NCBI GenBank assembly: GCA_003153575.1
Contig: PLZW01000035.1
Location: 78,173 to 142,172 of the forward strand
From: Acidimicrobiaceae bacterium
GTDB lineage: Bacteria; Actinomycetota; Acidimicrobiia; Acidimicrobiales; RAAP-2
Direction: 5' to 3'
Length of the DNA: 64,000 nt
A program made the position numbers and the translations under genes. Below the pieces are notes generated by a model. It was not told where the DNA came from. It ran no database searches and saw nothing but the letters and a program-made list of their open reading frames with translations. This document shows, piece by piece, positions 17,116-25,669 of this stretch (within the stretch, counting starts at the first letter, position 1; the number at the start of each line of letters is the position of its first letter).

Positions 17116-18114
17116 TCAGAAGGTTGCAGGGAGGGCCCGGGCCACGCTCTCGCAGGCGAACAACCCGCACATCAGCAGCACGGGGGCGGCGAAGAGGTAG
17201 ACCAGCCACGGCCGGCGCCACCGCCAGGCCGCGTACGCCGCGACGAGGAGCACGAGCAGAGTGATGATCGACCAGAAGGCGGCGAGGCCGCCGGCCACCG
17301 GATCGCCGTCCAACCCGAGTTCGTAGCTCGGTACCGCCACCGTGTGGTTGGGGACGGCCACCGCGGGGCCGACCAGCTTCCCCTGGACGACCAGGCGCCC
17401 GTTCGGCACGGTCGTGGAGTTCGCCGTCACCAACGTGATGCGGTTGTCCGTGGTGGGGAGCACCACGTCGCGCTGACCCGCCACCACCGTGTGCACACGG
17501 GTCACCTTGTAGGTGAAGGTCCCGGCTCCGTCCACCACCCGGATCACGGCACCCTTCTTCAGGGTGTTGACAGCGCCGAAGGGCGCGCCGAACGCGACGC
17601 GTCGCGCCGCGATGACCGAGTTACCGAGGGAACCCGGGAGTGCGGAACCCGGCATGAGGCCCGGTCCGTTCATCAGGTCGGCGGCGCTCGTCCCCTGGAC
17701 GATGACCTGGTCGAGATGGAGCGCAGGAATGGTGAGCACACCGATGGCGCTCCCCTCGGGCGGCGACACACCGTCGACCAGCTTGTACAGGGTGAGGGGA
17801 TGGCCCACCAACGTCTGGGTCAGGCGCTGTTGATTGCGTGCGGCCGTGAGGGGCGTGAACGCGAACAGGTAGACGATGAAGAGCACGATGAGCGCACCGA
17901 TGCCGACAAGGGACATGCCGACGAGCCTCCGGACGGGGAGGTCCGGCAGGTGAATGGTGCGTCCGCCGGCAACGGGGTCATTCGGATCCGACTGGATGCC
18001 CCGGTCCTGGTCGGCGTCTCGATCTACGGACACGGGGTCACCCGGAATCCTGGGCGGGCCGATGGTAGGGACGGCGGCGGACGGCAGGTCGATGGTGGAC
18101 GGGGTACCGGTCAT
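17116..18114 (-). CDS. Class E-like sortase fold, catalytic His and Cys missing
   Basis: A 332-residue membrane protein. A cytoplasmic N-terminus of about 65 residues and one helix (67-88) precede a sortase domain (about 115-255) and two C-terminal helices (about 278-325). The sortase strand motifs are clear: GNSVIA and GAPF around the catalytic His site, NRITLVTA around the Cys site, and GRLVVQG with the catalytic Arg. The His position (AGHR in active enzymes) reads A-A-R171-R, and the TLxTC Cys is Ala231. The fold is therefore kept but transpeptidase chemistry should be impossible. It overlaps the upstream anchored binding protein by ATGA, so it is part of the pst operon. A scaffolding or binding role is inferred. 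Confidence 0.82.
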   Translation of the reverse strand: MTGTPSTIDLPSAAVPTIGPPRIPGDPVSVDRDADQDRGIQSDPNDPVAGGRTIHLPDLPVRRLVGMSLVGIGALIVLFIVYLFAFTPLTAARNQQRLTQTLVGHPLTLYKLVDGVSPPEGSAIGVLTIPALHLDQVIVQGTSAADLMNGPGLMPGSALPGSLGNSVIAARRVAFGAPFGAVNTLKKGAVIRVVDGAGTFTYKVTRVHTVVAGQRDVVLPTTDNRITLVTANSTTVPNGRLVVQGKLVGPAVAVPNHTVAVPSYELGLDGDPVAGGLAAFWSIITLLVLLVAAYAAWRWRRPWLVYLFAAPVLLMCGLFACESVARALPATF

Positions 18115-20540
18115 TCGGGTACCTCGGACTCGCGTCGTCGCCGAGCACCTGGGCCGAACAACAGCAGGGACCCGCCGATCAGGCTGGCCAGTGCCAGAAG
18201 GACAATTGCCGGGAGCAGGAACCGGGTGGCTTCTGCCAGGCTGACCAGCAACAGGCCAGTGGGCAGCGACCTCCCGTTACTCGCGGTGCTGGTGCCACTA
18301 CCACCCTTTCCACCGCCATTGGCGCCGCCGCTACCAGCGGTGTCCGCTGATCCAGAGAGCGGCAAGGTGCTCGAAAAGTCGGTTGAACTCGCACCGGAGA
18401 AACCGTCGGACCCGGTCGTCGACGATCCTCCGGTGGGCGAGCCGGCGGGCGAGCCGCTGGTCGCGGATCTGGTGGTTGACTTCTTGCTGGCGGTCGGCTG
18501 GGCAACCACTCCGGCGTTGATCTCCGAGATCGCCGCCTGATACATCGCCGTCGGCAGCGGCGCGTAGCCGAACGGCAACGAACCCGTATGGGAGAAGCTC
18601 ACCAGATTGGTCAGGAGGTTCTTGAGTGTCGTGGCCGCCGCCGCCGGTTGGGGGGTCTTGTCCACCACGGCATAGGTCACCACCGGCATCGGGTAGGCGG
18701 CAGGATCGGTATTGCCGTAGTCGACAGCGTACGTGTTGGGCGGGCAGGTCAGGTCGTCGGCCCCACACGGTTTCAGGTCATTGGCGGCCGCTTCGAGGCT
18801 GGCTGCGGTCGGAGCTACGAACGCCCCTGACGCATTTTGCAGGCTCGCGTCATTGAGTCCGTAGTACGAGGTCTCCGACGTGTCCATGACGCCGAAGGCC
18901 ACGCGGGGCAACGCACCGGGGCCGGGAACGAACGCCGCCGGGTCGCTGTAGGCCCACGTACGGATGTCTCTGGCCTGTCCACTGGGCTGCTGCGCGAGCC
19001 CGAAGCTGATGTCCGAACTCGTCAACGCACCGATCCCGGGAATCGTGGAGATGCCCTTGCAGGTAGACGGAAAGGGCCAGACGGCGGTCGGATTGTCCAC
19101 CGGAGGCCAGATCGTCGATCCCACCGGAGGCGTGATGAGGGTGGTCGAGGCGAGGTGCTGGTCGGTGACGGGCACGGAGACCGGGTTGGCCTTGCCCACC
19201 TCGTTGACGGTCGCGTTGAACGCGACGTTGGGCTGGTTGCAGATCCAACTGGTCGCCTGCAGGCTCGCACCAGTGGCGACGTTGGACATGTACGACCCGA
19301 ACTGGTTGGGACCACCGACGCCAGGAGCCGACGGGTTCAGCAGATCGAACGCATCGAACGGAAGCTGCGACGTGAGCGCGTTCACGCTCCCACCCGGCTT
19401 GCAGTGGATCAGCGTCGCGCAGTTCAACGGCGGGATCAGGAGGTCGTTGGCCACCACGATCGGAGGTGTGTTGAACTGGATATTCCCCTGAGGCGACTGG
19501 TACTGACCGGCGATGATGCCGGCCAGCATGTTGGGGGTGAGGTTGTATGAGGCGATCGGGAAGTCCACCGGTCCGCCGTTTGCGGAGGCCAGGAATCCGA
19601 CGGCAGCGCCAGACACGGCTACCGGGATCAGGGTGTATTTGGCCGCCAACGCGGGAGTGCCCTCGTAAGCGTTCATCTGCACCGGGTCTGACGCGTTGTC
19701 GATGAAGCCGAGGGGCACACCACCGGACACTTCGTCGGAGATCACGCGGTTGCTGTCGGCCGCCGTGTTGGTCGCGGTGACACCGTTGGCACCGTTGCAG
19801 CTGGCCGCGACGGCGGCGGTCATGAAGTGCTCCAGACTGAACGAGCTGTCGGTCTGGATCTGGGGAGCCGAGGGCGGACAACCTTTGGAGGCTGCTGCGA
19901 AGCTGATCGGCACCACTGCACTGTTGGCCGCAGTGACCTGGGGACCATTGCCCACGAAGTTCCCCTGGCCGGGCTCCTCGGTCACCACCACGGCACAGGG
20001 GTTGGCGCTGTTGTCACAGTGGAAGCCGGGGACGGAGCCCGTGGTGTTGGTGATGTCGTGCGCCGGAAATGTCGCATTCCCGTCGGTCGCTGGATTGTAG
20101 AAGACCGGGTACGAGACTGTGGAGAGATTGCCCGTCGACGCGGAGGTGGTGATCGGGACATGGATCGGCCCGAGCGAGAGTTGCTCCCACTGTCCGGTGA
20201 GGCAGGACGGGTCGGACGGATCGGAGGTGAGCGAGCAGATGGCAATCCGCATGCTTCCGGTCGGGTCGAAGTTGCGGGTCGTCACGAACACGTACTGACC
20301 GTCGACCAGGTTGGACACCGGACTGACGTCCACCGACGGACAACTCTGGACGGAACACGGCAGAGTCACCAGACACCCGGACTGTCCATCGGCGGCGCAG
20401 GTGGACGCGGCACCGGCGGTCGTCGCCTTGGACGTCGTCGGCACAATGGCAGCAACCATGGACACGGTACCGATCGCGAGCGCCAGCGCCAGCGCCATGC
20501 TCAGCGACCGACGTCGAATCGGGGAGCGGACACTGGTCAT
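18111..20540 (-). CDS. Large membrane-anchored PstS-associated exported protein
   Basis: An 809-residue exported protein. A signal peptide (RRRSLSMALALALAIGTVSMV) leads into a Cys-rich segment with an immunoglobulin-like look (about 45-200). A central region of about 350 residues resembles a divergent periplasmic-binding-protein fold, including VAVSGAAVGFLA and LTPNMLAGIIAGQY (compare the PstS LT...IFLGKI motif). A Ser/Gly/Thr-rich linker of about 90 residues precedes SLPTGLLLV, a hydrophobic helix and the basic tail GARRRRESEVPE. The C-terminus looks like a sorting signal, but LPTG lacks the x of LPxTG. The ATG is supported by GGGGAGGGG and by the overlap with the pstS stop. Confidence 0.7.
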   Translation of the reverse strand: MTSVRSPIRRRSLSMALALALAIGTVSMVAAIVPTTSKATTAGAASTCAADGQSGCLVTLPCSVQSCPSVDVSPVSNLVDGQYVFVTTRNFDPTGSMRIAICSLTSDPSDPSCLTGQWEQLSLGPIHVPITTSASTGNLSTVSYPVFYNPATDGNATFPAHDITNTTGSVPGFHCDNSANPCAVVVTEEPGQGNFVGNGPQVTAANSAVVPISFAAASKGCPPSAPQIQTDSSFSLEHFMTAAVAASCNGANGVTATNTAADSNRVISDEVSGGVPLGFIDNASDPVQMNAYEGTPALAAKYTLIPVAVSGAAVGFLASANGGPVDFPIASYNLTPNMLAGIIAGQYQSPQGNIQFNTPPIVVANDLLIPPLNCATLIHCKPGGSVNALTSQLPFDAFDLLNPSAPGVGGPNQFGSYMSNVATGASLQATSWICNQPNVAFNATVNEVGKANPVSVPVTDQHLASTTLITPPVGSTIWPPVDNPTAVWPFPSTCKGISTIPGIGALTSSDISFGLAQQPSGQARDIRTWAYSDPAAFVPGPGALPRVAFGVMDTSETSYYGLNDASLQNASGAFVAPTAASLEAAANDLKPCGADDLTCPPNTYAVDYGNTDPAAYPMPVVTYAVVDKTPQPAAAATTLKNLLTNLVSFSHTGSLPFGYAPLPTAMYQAAISEINAGVVAQPTASKKSTTRSATSGSPAGSPTGGSSTTGSDGFSGASSTDFSSTLPLSGSADTAGSGGANGGGKGGSGTSTASNGRSLPTGLLLVSLAEATRFLLPAIVLLALASLIGGSLLLFGPGARRRRESEVPE

Positions 20541-22285
20541 GCCGGCCCCTCCCCTACGATTCCTGCACGGCGGCGCTTGATGCGCGTAGCGATGAGCGGT
20601 GGGCCGAGCACGAGCGCCAGAAAGAGGAGCGCCCACCCGATGTAGAGCAGTCCCGACGGTCCGATCACGCTTTTGGTGGCGGCGGCGAGGTCGGACCCAC
20701 AGATGAACCGACCATCGGGGCAGGCCTTACGGACGACCTGGCCATTGACGATCGTATATCCCTCGGCGATCTGGTCGGCGGCCAGTCCTGCGGTAGCGGA
20801 ATCGGAACCCGTGTTCGACCCGGAGGAGCCAGAGCCACCGTTCGAGGTCGACGTCCCGCCCGCGCCACCGCCCGCGCCACCGCCCGCGCCACCGCCACCG
20901 ACGTTCGCAACCGCCGTGGTGGCGGTCACGCCACCGCCCGCTACCCCGGCGACGACGGGCGCGCCGGGCAGGACGGTCGTGCCATCGACATAGGGATTCT
21001 TACAGTTGGCCGCAGTGGGCGGGGGCGGTTGGACGCCGCCGTTCATCCGGCCGACCGCCAGGAAGTCCTCCTGCACGAGCACCGGCGGCAGGGGCGAATA
21101 CCCGAGGAAGGACATCCGTGCCTGCCCGGCACAGGCTAGGTACGCGACGAACTGGCCGAGGGCCTGGCCCTTGGACGTCGGAAACGGCGATGCGATGTTC
21201 GGGCCACCGGCACACGCGGTGTGCTGGCCGGCGGCAAGAGTCGGGGAGCAGGCGGCGACCAGGTAGCTGTACGCCGACAGCGGATAGGCGTTGGCCAACG
21301 GGTTGGTGTAGACGCCGGTCAGGTCCTGGGTGAGGTCGGCGTGGAGGACGGCGGCCTCGAGGGCGGTGGCGACGTTCACCGACGACGGTTGCACGGCACT
21401 GCCGTGGGCGTTCACCAACGAAGCCACCGGGAAGTGGTGGTTGATGGCATAGGCGGTCTCCACGTAGGTGATCGAGCCGACGCTGGCGGCCGAGGCGACG
21501 TAGTTGGCGGCGTTGTCGGAACCCACCTGCGGCACGAACTTCCCGAGGTTCGGGTAGTTGTTCGGATTGTTGACTTGGCCGAGGTCGGACGGGTAGAGCC
21601 AGGTGGCACTGGGCAACGCCAGCGGCGAACGGGAGAAGTCCGTATTGGCCGTATTGATGTCCGCAGGGTCCTGGTGCAGGAGGTAGTCCGACAGCAGGTA
21701 GTTCTCACCGGATGGCTCGCTCCGATACACCGGGATGATCGGCTGGTTGGGCAGGTCGCACTGGTTGGCCGACGGGCAGAGCGCAGGGTTGAGGGCCCGG
21801 ATGGCCGGGTCGTTCCACGTGGTGATCTTCCCGAGGAAGATCTTCGATATCACTGTTGCGTCGAGGTTGAGGTTGGTGATCTGACTGCCGTCCTGCCCGT
21901 TCAGGTTGAACATGAAGGCCAGACCGCCGGCCACATCAGGAAAGTACTGGTAGGGCTGGTTCGGCGAACTCTGGGCCTGTCCGGAGCTGTACGGAATGTC
22001 CGAGGCTCCGAAGTCGACCTGGTTGGTGGCGAACTGGTTGAGGCCGATGATCGAGCTCTGCACCTGCCAGTTGATATTCAGGCCGAAGAGCGTGTTGGAC
22101 GTACCCACCCATTCCTGGATGGCCGCGCCGGCGAAACTCGAGCCGGTCGATTGCATGTTCGGACTCGCCCCCGCTGGCAGGGCCCCCCAGAGCTGCGAAG
22201 CGCCGAGCACGACGAGAAGCACCGCCGTCACAGCAGCGGCGCGCACCCACCGGGCCGGCCGGTCAGCCGAATTGACCGTTGACAT
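20537..22285 (-). CDS. pstS: Phosphate-binding protein PstS with C-terminal membrane anchor
   Basis: A 582-residue phosphate-binding protein. After the signal sequence, MQSTGSSFAGAAIQEWV and QVDFGASDIPYSS match the PstS phosphate-loop segments. ISKIFLGKITTWNDPAI and RSEPSGENYLLSDYL are classic PstS motifs, and FLGYSPLPP closes the domain. A Gly/Ser/Ala linker (runs of GGAGGGAGG) follows, then one helix (LLYIGWALLFLALVLGPPL) and a basic IKRRR end. Ordinary PstS is about 350 residues and is free or lipid-anchored; this one is tethered by its C-terminus. Its start lies 23 nt inside the end of pstB. Confidence 0.9.
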   Translation of the reverse strand: MSTVNSADRPARWVRAAAVTAVLLVVLGASQLWGALPAGASPNMQSTGSSFAGAAIQEWVGTSNTLFGLNINWQVQSSIIGLNQFATNQVDFGASDIPYSSGQAQSSPNQPYQYFPDVAGGLAFMFNLNGQDGSQITNLNLDATVISKIFLGKITTWNDPAIRALNPALCPSANQCDLPNQPIIPVYRSEPSGENYLLSDYLLHQDPADINTANTDFSRSPLALPSATWLYPSDLGQVNNPNNYPNLGKFVPQVGSDNAANYVASAASVGSITYVETAYAINHHFPVASLVNAHGSAVQPSSVNVATALEAAVLHADLTQDLTGVYTNPLANAYPLSAYSYLVAACSPTLAAGQHTACAGGPNIASPFPTSKGQALGQFVAYLACAGQARMSFLGYSPLPPVLVQEDFLAVGRMNGGVQPPPPTAANCKNPYVDGTTVLPGAPVVAGVAGGGVTATTAVANVGGGGAGGGAGGGAGGTSTSNGGSGSSGSNTGSDSATAGLAADQIAEGYTIVNGQVVRKACPDGRFICGSDLAAATKSVIGPSGLLYIGWALLFLALVLGPPLIATRIKRRRAGIVGEGPA

Positions 22286-23120
22286 AGTCGAACGTCCTTT
22301 GGTCGGTGGGATTTCCGAAGATGGTCTCGGTGCGTCCCGCCTCGATCACCCGTCCGGGTAGATTCTCCTCGGCCAGGAAGAAGGCGCAGTAGTCCGAGAC
22401 GCGCTGAGCCTGCTGCATGTTGTGGGTCACGATCACGACCGTGACCTCGTCGGCGATGTCCTTGATCGTCTCCTCGATCCGCAGTGTGGACGTCGGGTCC
22501 AACGCCGAGCACGGTTCGTCCATCAGCAGTACCCGTGGCTTCACTGCGAGCGCGCGCGCGATGCACAACCGCTGCTGCTGGCCGCCGGACAGGGCACCGC
22601 CCAGTTCGCCCAGGCGGTCCTTCACTTCTTTCCACAGACCGGCCTTGGTCAGCGACGCTTCCACCAGGTCGCCTTTGTCGCCGGCGGAGACCCGCGAGAA
22701 CCGGAGACCCGCGAGCACGTTCTCGGCGATGGTCATGGCAGGAAAGGGATTGGGCTTCTGGAAGACCATGCCGATGTGGCGCCGGGTCTCCATGGCCCGC
22801 TGTCCCGGGCCGTAGATATCGAGGCCATCGAGTCGCACCGAACCTGCCAATTGCGCGCCCGGCACAACCTCGTGCATCCGATTGAGGATGCGCAGGAACG
22901 TGGACTTGCCGCAGCCTGACGGTCCGATCAATGCCGTCACCTTGGACTTCTCCATGGTCAACGTCACCCCGGCGAGCACCAGCCGTCCGCTGAACCAGGC
23001 GTGCACTCCGTCGGCGTCGATCTGACCGGCCTCGCCGGAAAAGTCGGTGCCGCGATTGTGCCCGAGGCCACTGACGTCCTCGGGGACCGGAGGTGGCGGC
23101 GTGGTGGCGTAGGTGGTCAT
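22263..23120 (-). CDS. pstB: Phosphate ABC transporter ATPase
   Basis: A 285-residue ATPase of the Pst phosphate importer. Walker A is GPSGCGKST, the Q-loop is VFQKPNPFP (PstB-specific), the signature is LSGGQQQRLCIARAL, and Walker B is VLLMDEPCSALDP with the H-loop VTHNM. A 40-residue N-terminal extension rich in Pro/Thr precedes the domain. It overlaps pstA by ATGA and pstS by 23 nt. Confidence 0.96.
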   Translation of the reverse strand: MTTYATTPPPPVPEDVSGLGHNRGTDFSGEAGQIDADGVHAWFSGRLVLAGVTLTMEKSKVTALIGPSGCGKSTFLRILNRMHEVVPGAQLAGSVRLDGLDIYGPGQRAMETRRHIGMVFQKPNPFPAMTIAENVLAGLRFSRVSAGDKGDLVEASLTKAGLWKEVKDRLGELGGALSGGQQQRLCIARALAVKPRVLLMDEPCSALDPTSTLRIEETIKDIADEVTVVIVTHNMQQAQRVSDYCAFFLAEENLPGRVIEAGRTETIFGNPTDQRTFDYVNGQFG

Positions 23121-24412
23121 TCGGGGCTCCTCTCGATCGGGATCGGCAGGAAGTAACGGGCCATCATGTCGTCCTCTGTCGGCTGTGCCCGGCCTGACTT
23201 CTTGGACTTCGTGCGGGAGAAGTACCGGGCCAGCACGAAGAGGATGAGCACGATCGACATGAGCACGAAGGCGGCCTGGAATGCGATGTCGATCAGGACC
23301 TGCTGGGCGGCATGGGTGTTGGAGAGGATGACCAACGGGAGGGCACCCTGATCGTGGACCAAGGGGTTGGCGTTCAGCACCTGGGATCCGAAGGCGGTGA
23401 AGATGAGAGGTGCTGTCTCGCCGACGATGCGGGCGACGCCGAGGAGTACCGCTGTCACCACACCGGACCGGGCCGTCGGAATGACGACGGACCACACCGT
23501 GCGCCACTCGGGGGCGCCGAGGGAGAGGGATGCCTCGCGCAGGCCGCTCGGCACGACGCGGAGCACCTCTTCCACCACGCGGGTGACCGACGGGAGGAGG
23601 ATCACCACGAGGGCCAAGGAGGCGGCGAAGCCCGAATAGTGGAGCACGCCGGTGAAGATGAAGATCGAATAGATGAAGACGCCTGCCACGATCGAGGGCG
23701 TCCCGCTCATGGCCGTCACCACCGTACGGACGAGGCGGGCCGTCCGGCCGGTGCCGACTTCGTTGAGGTAGACGGCGGTAGCGATGGCAAATGGCACTCC
23801 CATGAGGGTGGCCATCAACACCTGCTCCAACGTACCCACGATGGCCTGGAGTACACCTACGTGATTGAGGAGGTTGGGGTCGGAGGCGGCAAGGGTCCTC
23901 TGGTCCTTGGTGAAGAGCGCGCTCCAGTGGATGGACGGGACGGCCTTGTAGGTCACCCAGGCCACGATGAAGATGACGATCCCGATAATGAGTAGGCCGG
24001 CGGTCCACACGAGGATGCCCGCGACCCGGTCGGTCGCCACCTGGCGCTCGATCACCTGGGACGTCCCGAACCACGTGAGCGCCAGGAAACCCGCATACCA
24101 GCACACGAGGAAGCCCAAGCCACCGGTGAGAGAGGTCAGTTGGTAGAAGACGACCCACACCAGGCAGAACGATGAGAGTGCGGAGACCACGATCAGCGCC
24201 ACGTCCTGCGGGCCCACGGCACCGGGTCGGATGGGCGTGGGCAGGCGCCTCGGCGCCGGTGGGTCAGGAGTTCCACCGGAAGGATCGCCGGGGCCGCGTG
24301 TCGGAGGCACCGGGCGGGAGGGCTGCCGGGTCGGCAGCGATCCCGTCGACACCGAGGAATTGGCGATCAGGACTCCCGGAGGGGCGGCCTGCATGTCGGC
24401 CTCGGAACTCAC
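23117..24412 (-). CDS. pstA: Phosphate ABC transporter permease
   Basis: A 431-residue permease. The C-terminal 290 residues carry the PstA permease domain: GTLEQVLMATLMGVPFAIATAVYL, SGTPSIVAGVF and the EAA loop LREASLSLGAPEWRTVWSVV. The N-terminal 75 residues are hydrophilic and Pro-rich and are followed by two extra helices (about 80-130), longer than typical PstA. The start is GTG overlapping the pstC stop (GTGA). A much longer open frame continues upstream inside pstC and is not translated. Confidence 0.93.
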   Translation of the reverse strand: MSSEADMQAAPPGVLIANSSVSTGSLPTRQPSRPVPPTRGPGDPSGGTPDPPAPRRLPTPIRPGAVGPQDVALIVVSALSSFCLVWVVFYQLTSLTGGLGFLVCWYAGFLALTWFGTSQVIERQVATDRVAGILVWTAGLLIIGIVIFIVAWVTYKAVPSIHWSALFTKDQRTLAASDPNLLNHVGVLQAIVGTLEQVLMATLMGVPFAIATAVYLNEVGTGRTARLVRTVVTAMSGTPSIVAGVFIYSIFIFTGVLHYSGFAASLALVVILLPSVTRVVEEVLRVVPSGLREASLSLGAPEWRTVWSVVIPTARSGVVTAVLLGVARIVGETAPLIFTAFGSQVLNANPLVHDQGALPLVILSNTHAAQQVLIDIAFQAAFVLMSIVLILFVLARYFSRTKSKKSGRAQPTEDDMMARYFLPIPIERSPE

Positions 24413-25407
24413 AGGTCCACCCCGGCTCCGCTTCGTGAGCGGTTGACGATCGACGAGGCAGCCAGGTTGATGACCAAGGTGATCACGAAGAGGGTGAAGC
24501 CAGCGAGCAGGAGCGCCTGCGTGCCGAGCTTGCCTCCGGCACCGAAGTTGACCACGATGAACTGGGAGACCGTCGTACCGCCGTGCTGGAGGATGTGAGG
24601 GCCGTAGAGGAAGCCTCCGCCCAGGATGATGGTGACGGCGATGGTCTCCTCGAGGGCGCGCCCGAGCCCGAGCATGACGGCGCCGATCATGCCACCCCGG
24701 CCGAAGGGGATGACCACCGTCCGGATCATCTGCCACCGGCTGGCGCCAAGGGCGAGGGCGGCCTCGCGCTCGCCCGGCGGGGCCAGGGAGAAGACCTCCC
24801 TGCAGATGGAAGCGACGATGGGCACGATCATGATCCCGACTACGAGTCCGGCGATGAAGATCGAAGCATTGAGGGGTGGGCTCGTCACCTTGAAGAACGG
24901 GACGAATGCCAGGTGCCGGGAGAGCCACGTGCTGAGGCCGACGACATTCGGCTGCAGCTCGAAGATCGCCCACAGACCGAAGATGATGCTGGGGATGGCG
25001 GCGGCCAGGTCGACGAGGGCGATGAGCGAGCGCCGGCTCCTTCGGGGAACGTACTCACTGAGGAAGATGGCGGTGGCGATGGCAACCGGCGTACCGACGA
25101 TCATGGCCACCATGGCCACTTCGACCGTGCCGACCAGGGATGCGAACACACCGAATGTCGGATTGTGGCCGAGCGTGTTGAACCCCGAATGGGTGAAGAA
25201 GCTGAGTCCCGCCACCCGGAACGCAGGGAAGCCCTTGTTGATCAGGAAGAAGCCGATGGCGGCCAACAGCACCAGTACACCGAGGCCGGCGATCTGCACC
25301 CCCCGCCGGTAGATGCGGTCCGGCATCGAGTAGTCCCGATTGGGCGTGATGGGCGATGGGGTGACGCCGACCGATCCACCGGGACGCATGTCGAATTCGA
25401 TGGTCAT
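24409..25407 (-). CDS. pstC: Phosphate ABC transporter permease
   Basis: A 332-residue permease and the first gene of the operon. FGVFASLVGTVEVAMVAMIVGTPVA, AAIPSIIFGLWAIFELQP and the EAA loop GEREAALALGASRWQMIRTVV are PstC signatures. An in-frame TTG lies 27 nt upstream, but the ATG used here has AGAAAGG about 10 nt before it. The Pho-box promoter lies about 110-140 nt upstream of the start. Confidence 0.95.
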   Translation of the reverse strand: MTIEFDMRPGGSVGVTPSPITPNRDYSMPDRIYRRGVQIAGLGVLVLLAAIGFFLINKGFPAFRVAGLSFFTHSGFNTLGHNPTFGVFASLVGTVEVAMVAMIVGTPVAIATAIFLSEYVPRRSRRSLIALVDLAAAIPSIIFGLWAIFELQPNVVGLSTWLSRHLAFVPFFKVTSPPLNASIFIAGLVVGIMIVPIVASICREVFSLAPPGEREAALALGASRWQMIRTVVIPFGRGGMIGAVMLGLGRALEETIAVTIILGGGFLYGPHILQHGGTTVSQFIVVNFGAGGKLGTQALLLAGFTLFVITLVINLAASSIVNRSRSGAGVDL

Positions 25408-25511
25408 CTTGGGGGGGCCTTTCTGGCCGCTCAACAGCTGCGGTGGTCGCTGTCAGGCTGTGGCTGACGCGGGAGCCGGGCCGTCATCGTGGTCGCTCCG
25501 AGCCCACACGC

Positions 25512-25544
25512 ATCGTACGATTCGAAGGTGAACGTTGGGCAAAC
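25512..25544 (-). promoter_or_regulatory. Pho box and -10 of the pst operon
   Basis: On the minus strand GTTTGCC, CAAC, GTTCACC form two 7-bp units at 11-bp spacing (starting at 25544 and 25533), the layout of the actinobacterial PhoP box. TACGAT (25512-25517) lies 9 nt downstream as a -10, so the box takes the place of the -35. This indicates phosphate-starvation activation. Confidence 0.65.
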
Positions 25545-25669
25545 GTTTCCCGATGGGTGGGTAATCGTTGTGTGATCAACGCCGCGTCCAGCCTGTTTGT
25601 GGCCGCCGGAAGACCGCGTTCCACCCGACCCCGACAACTCAGAGGGGCCGGGATCAGATCGGGGAACAG

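Noticed and set aside
18240..18260. Functional LPxTG sorting signal at the end of the large PstS partner
   Set aside because: The motif reads SLPTG, without the variable residue, and the neighbouring sortase lacks catalytic residues, so covalent anchoring is not supported.
23120..24158. Upstream extension of the pstB frame through pstA
   Set aside because: Arg/His/Pro-rich out-of-frame reading of pstA; PstB homology starts at the ATG at 23120.
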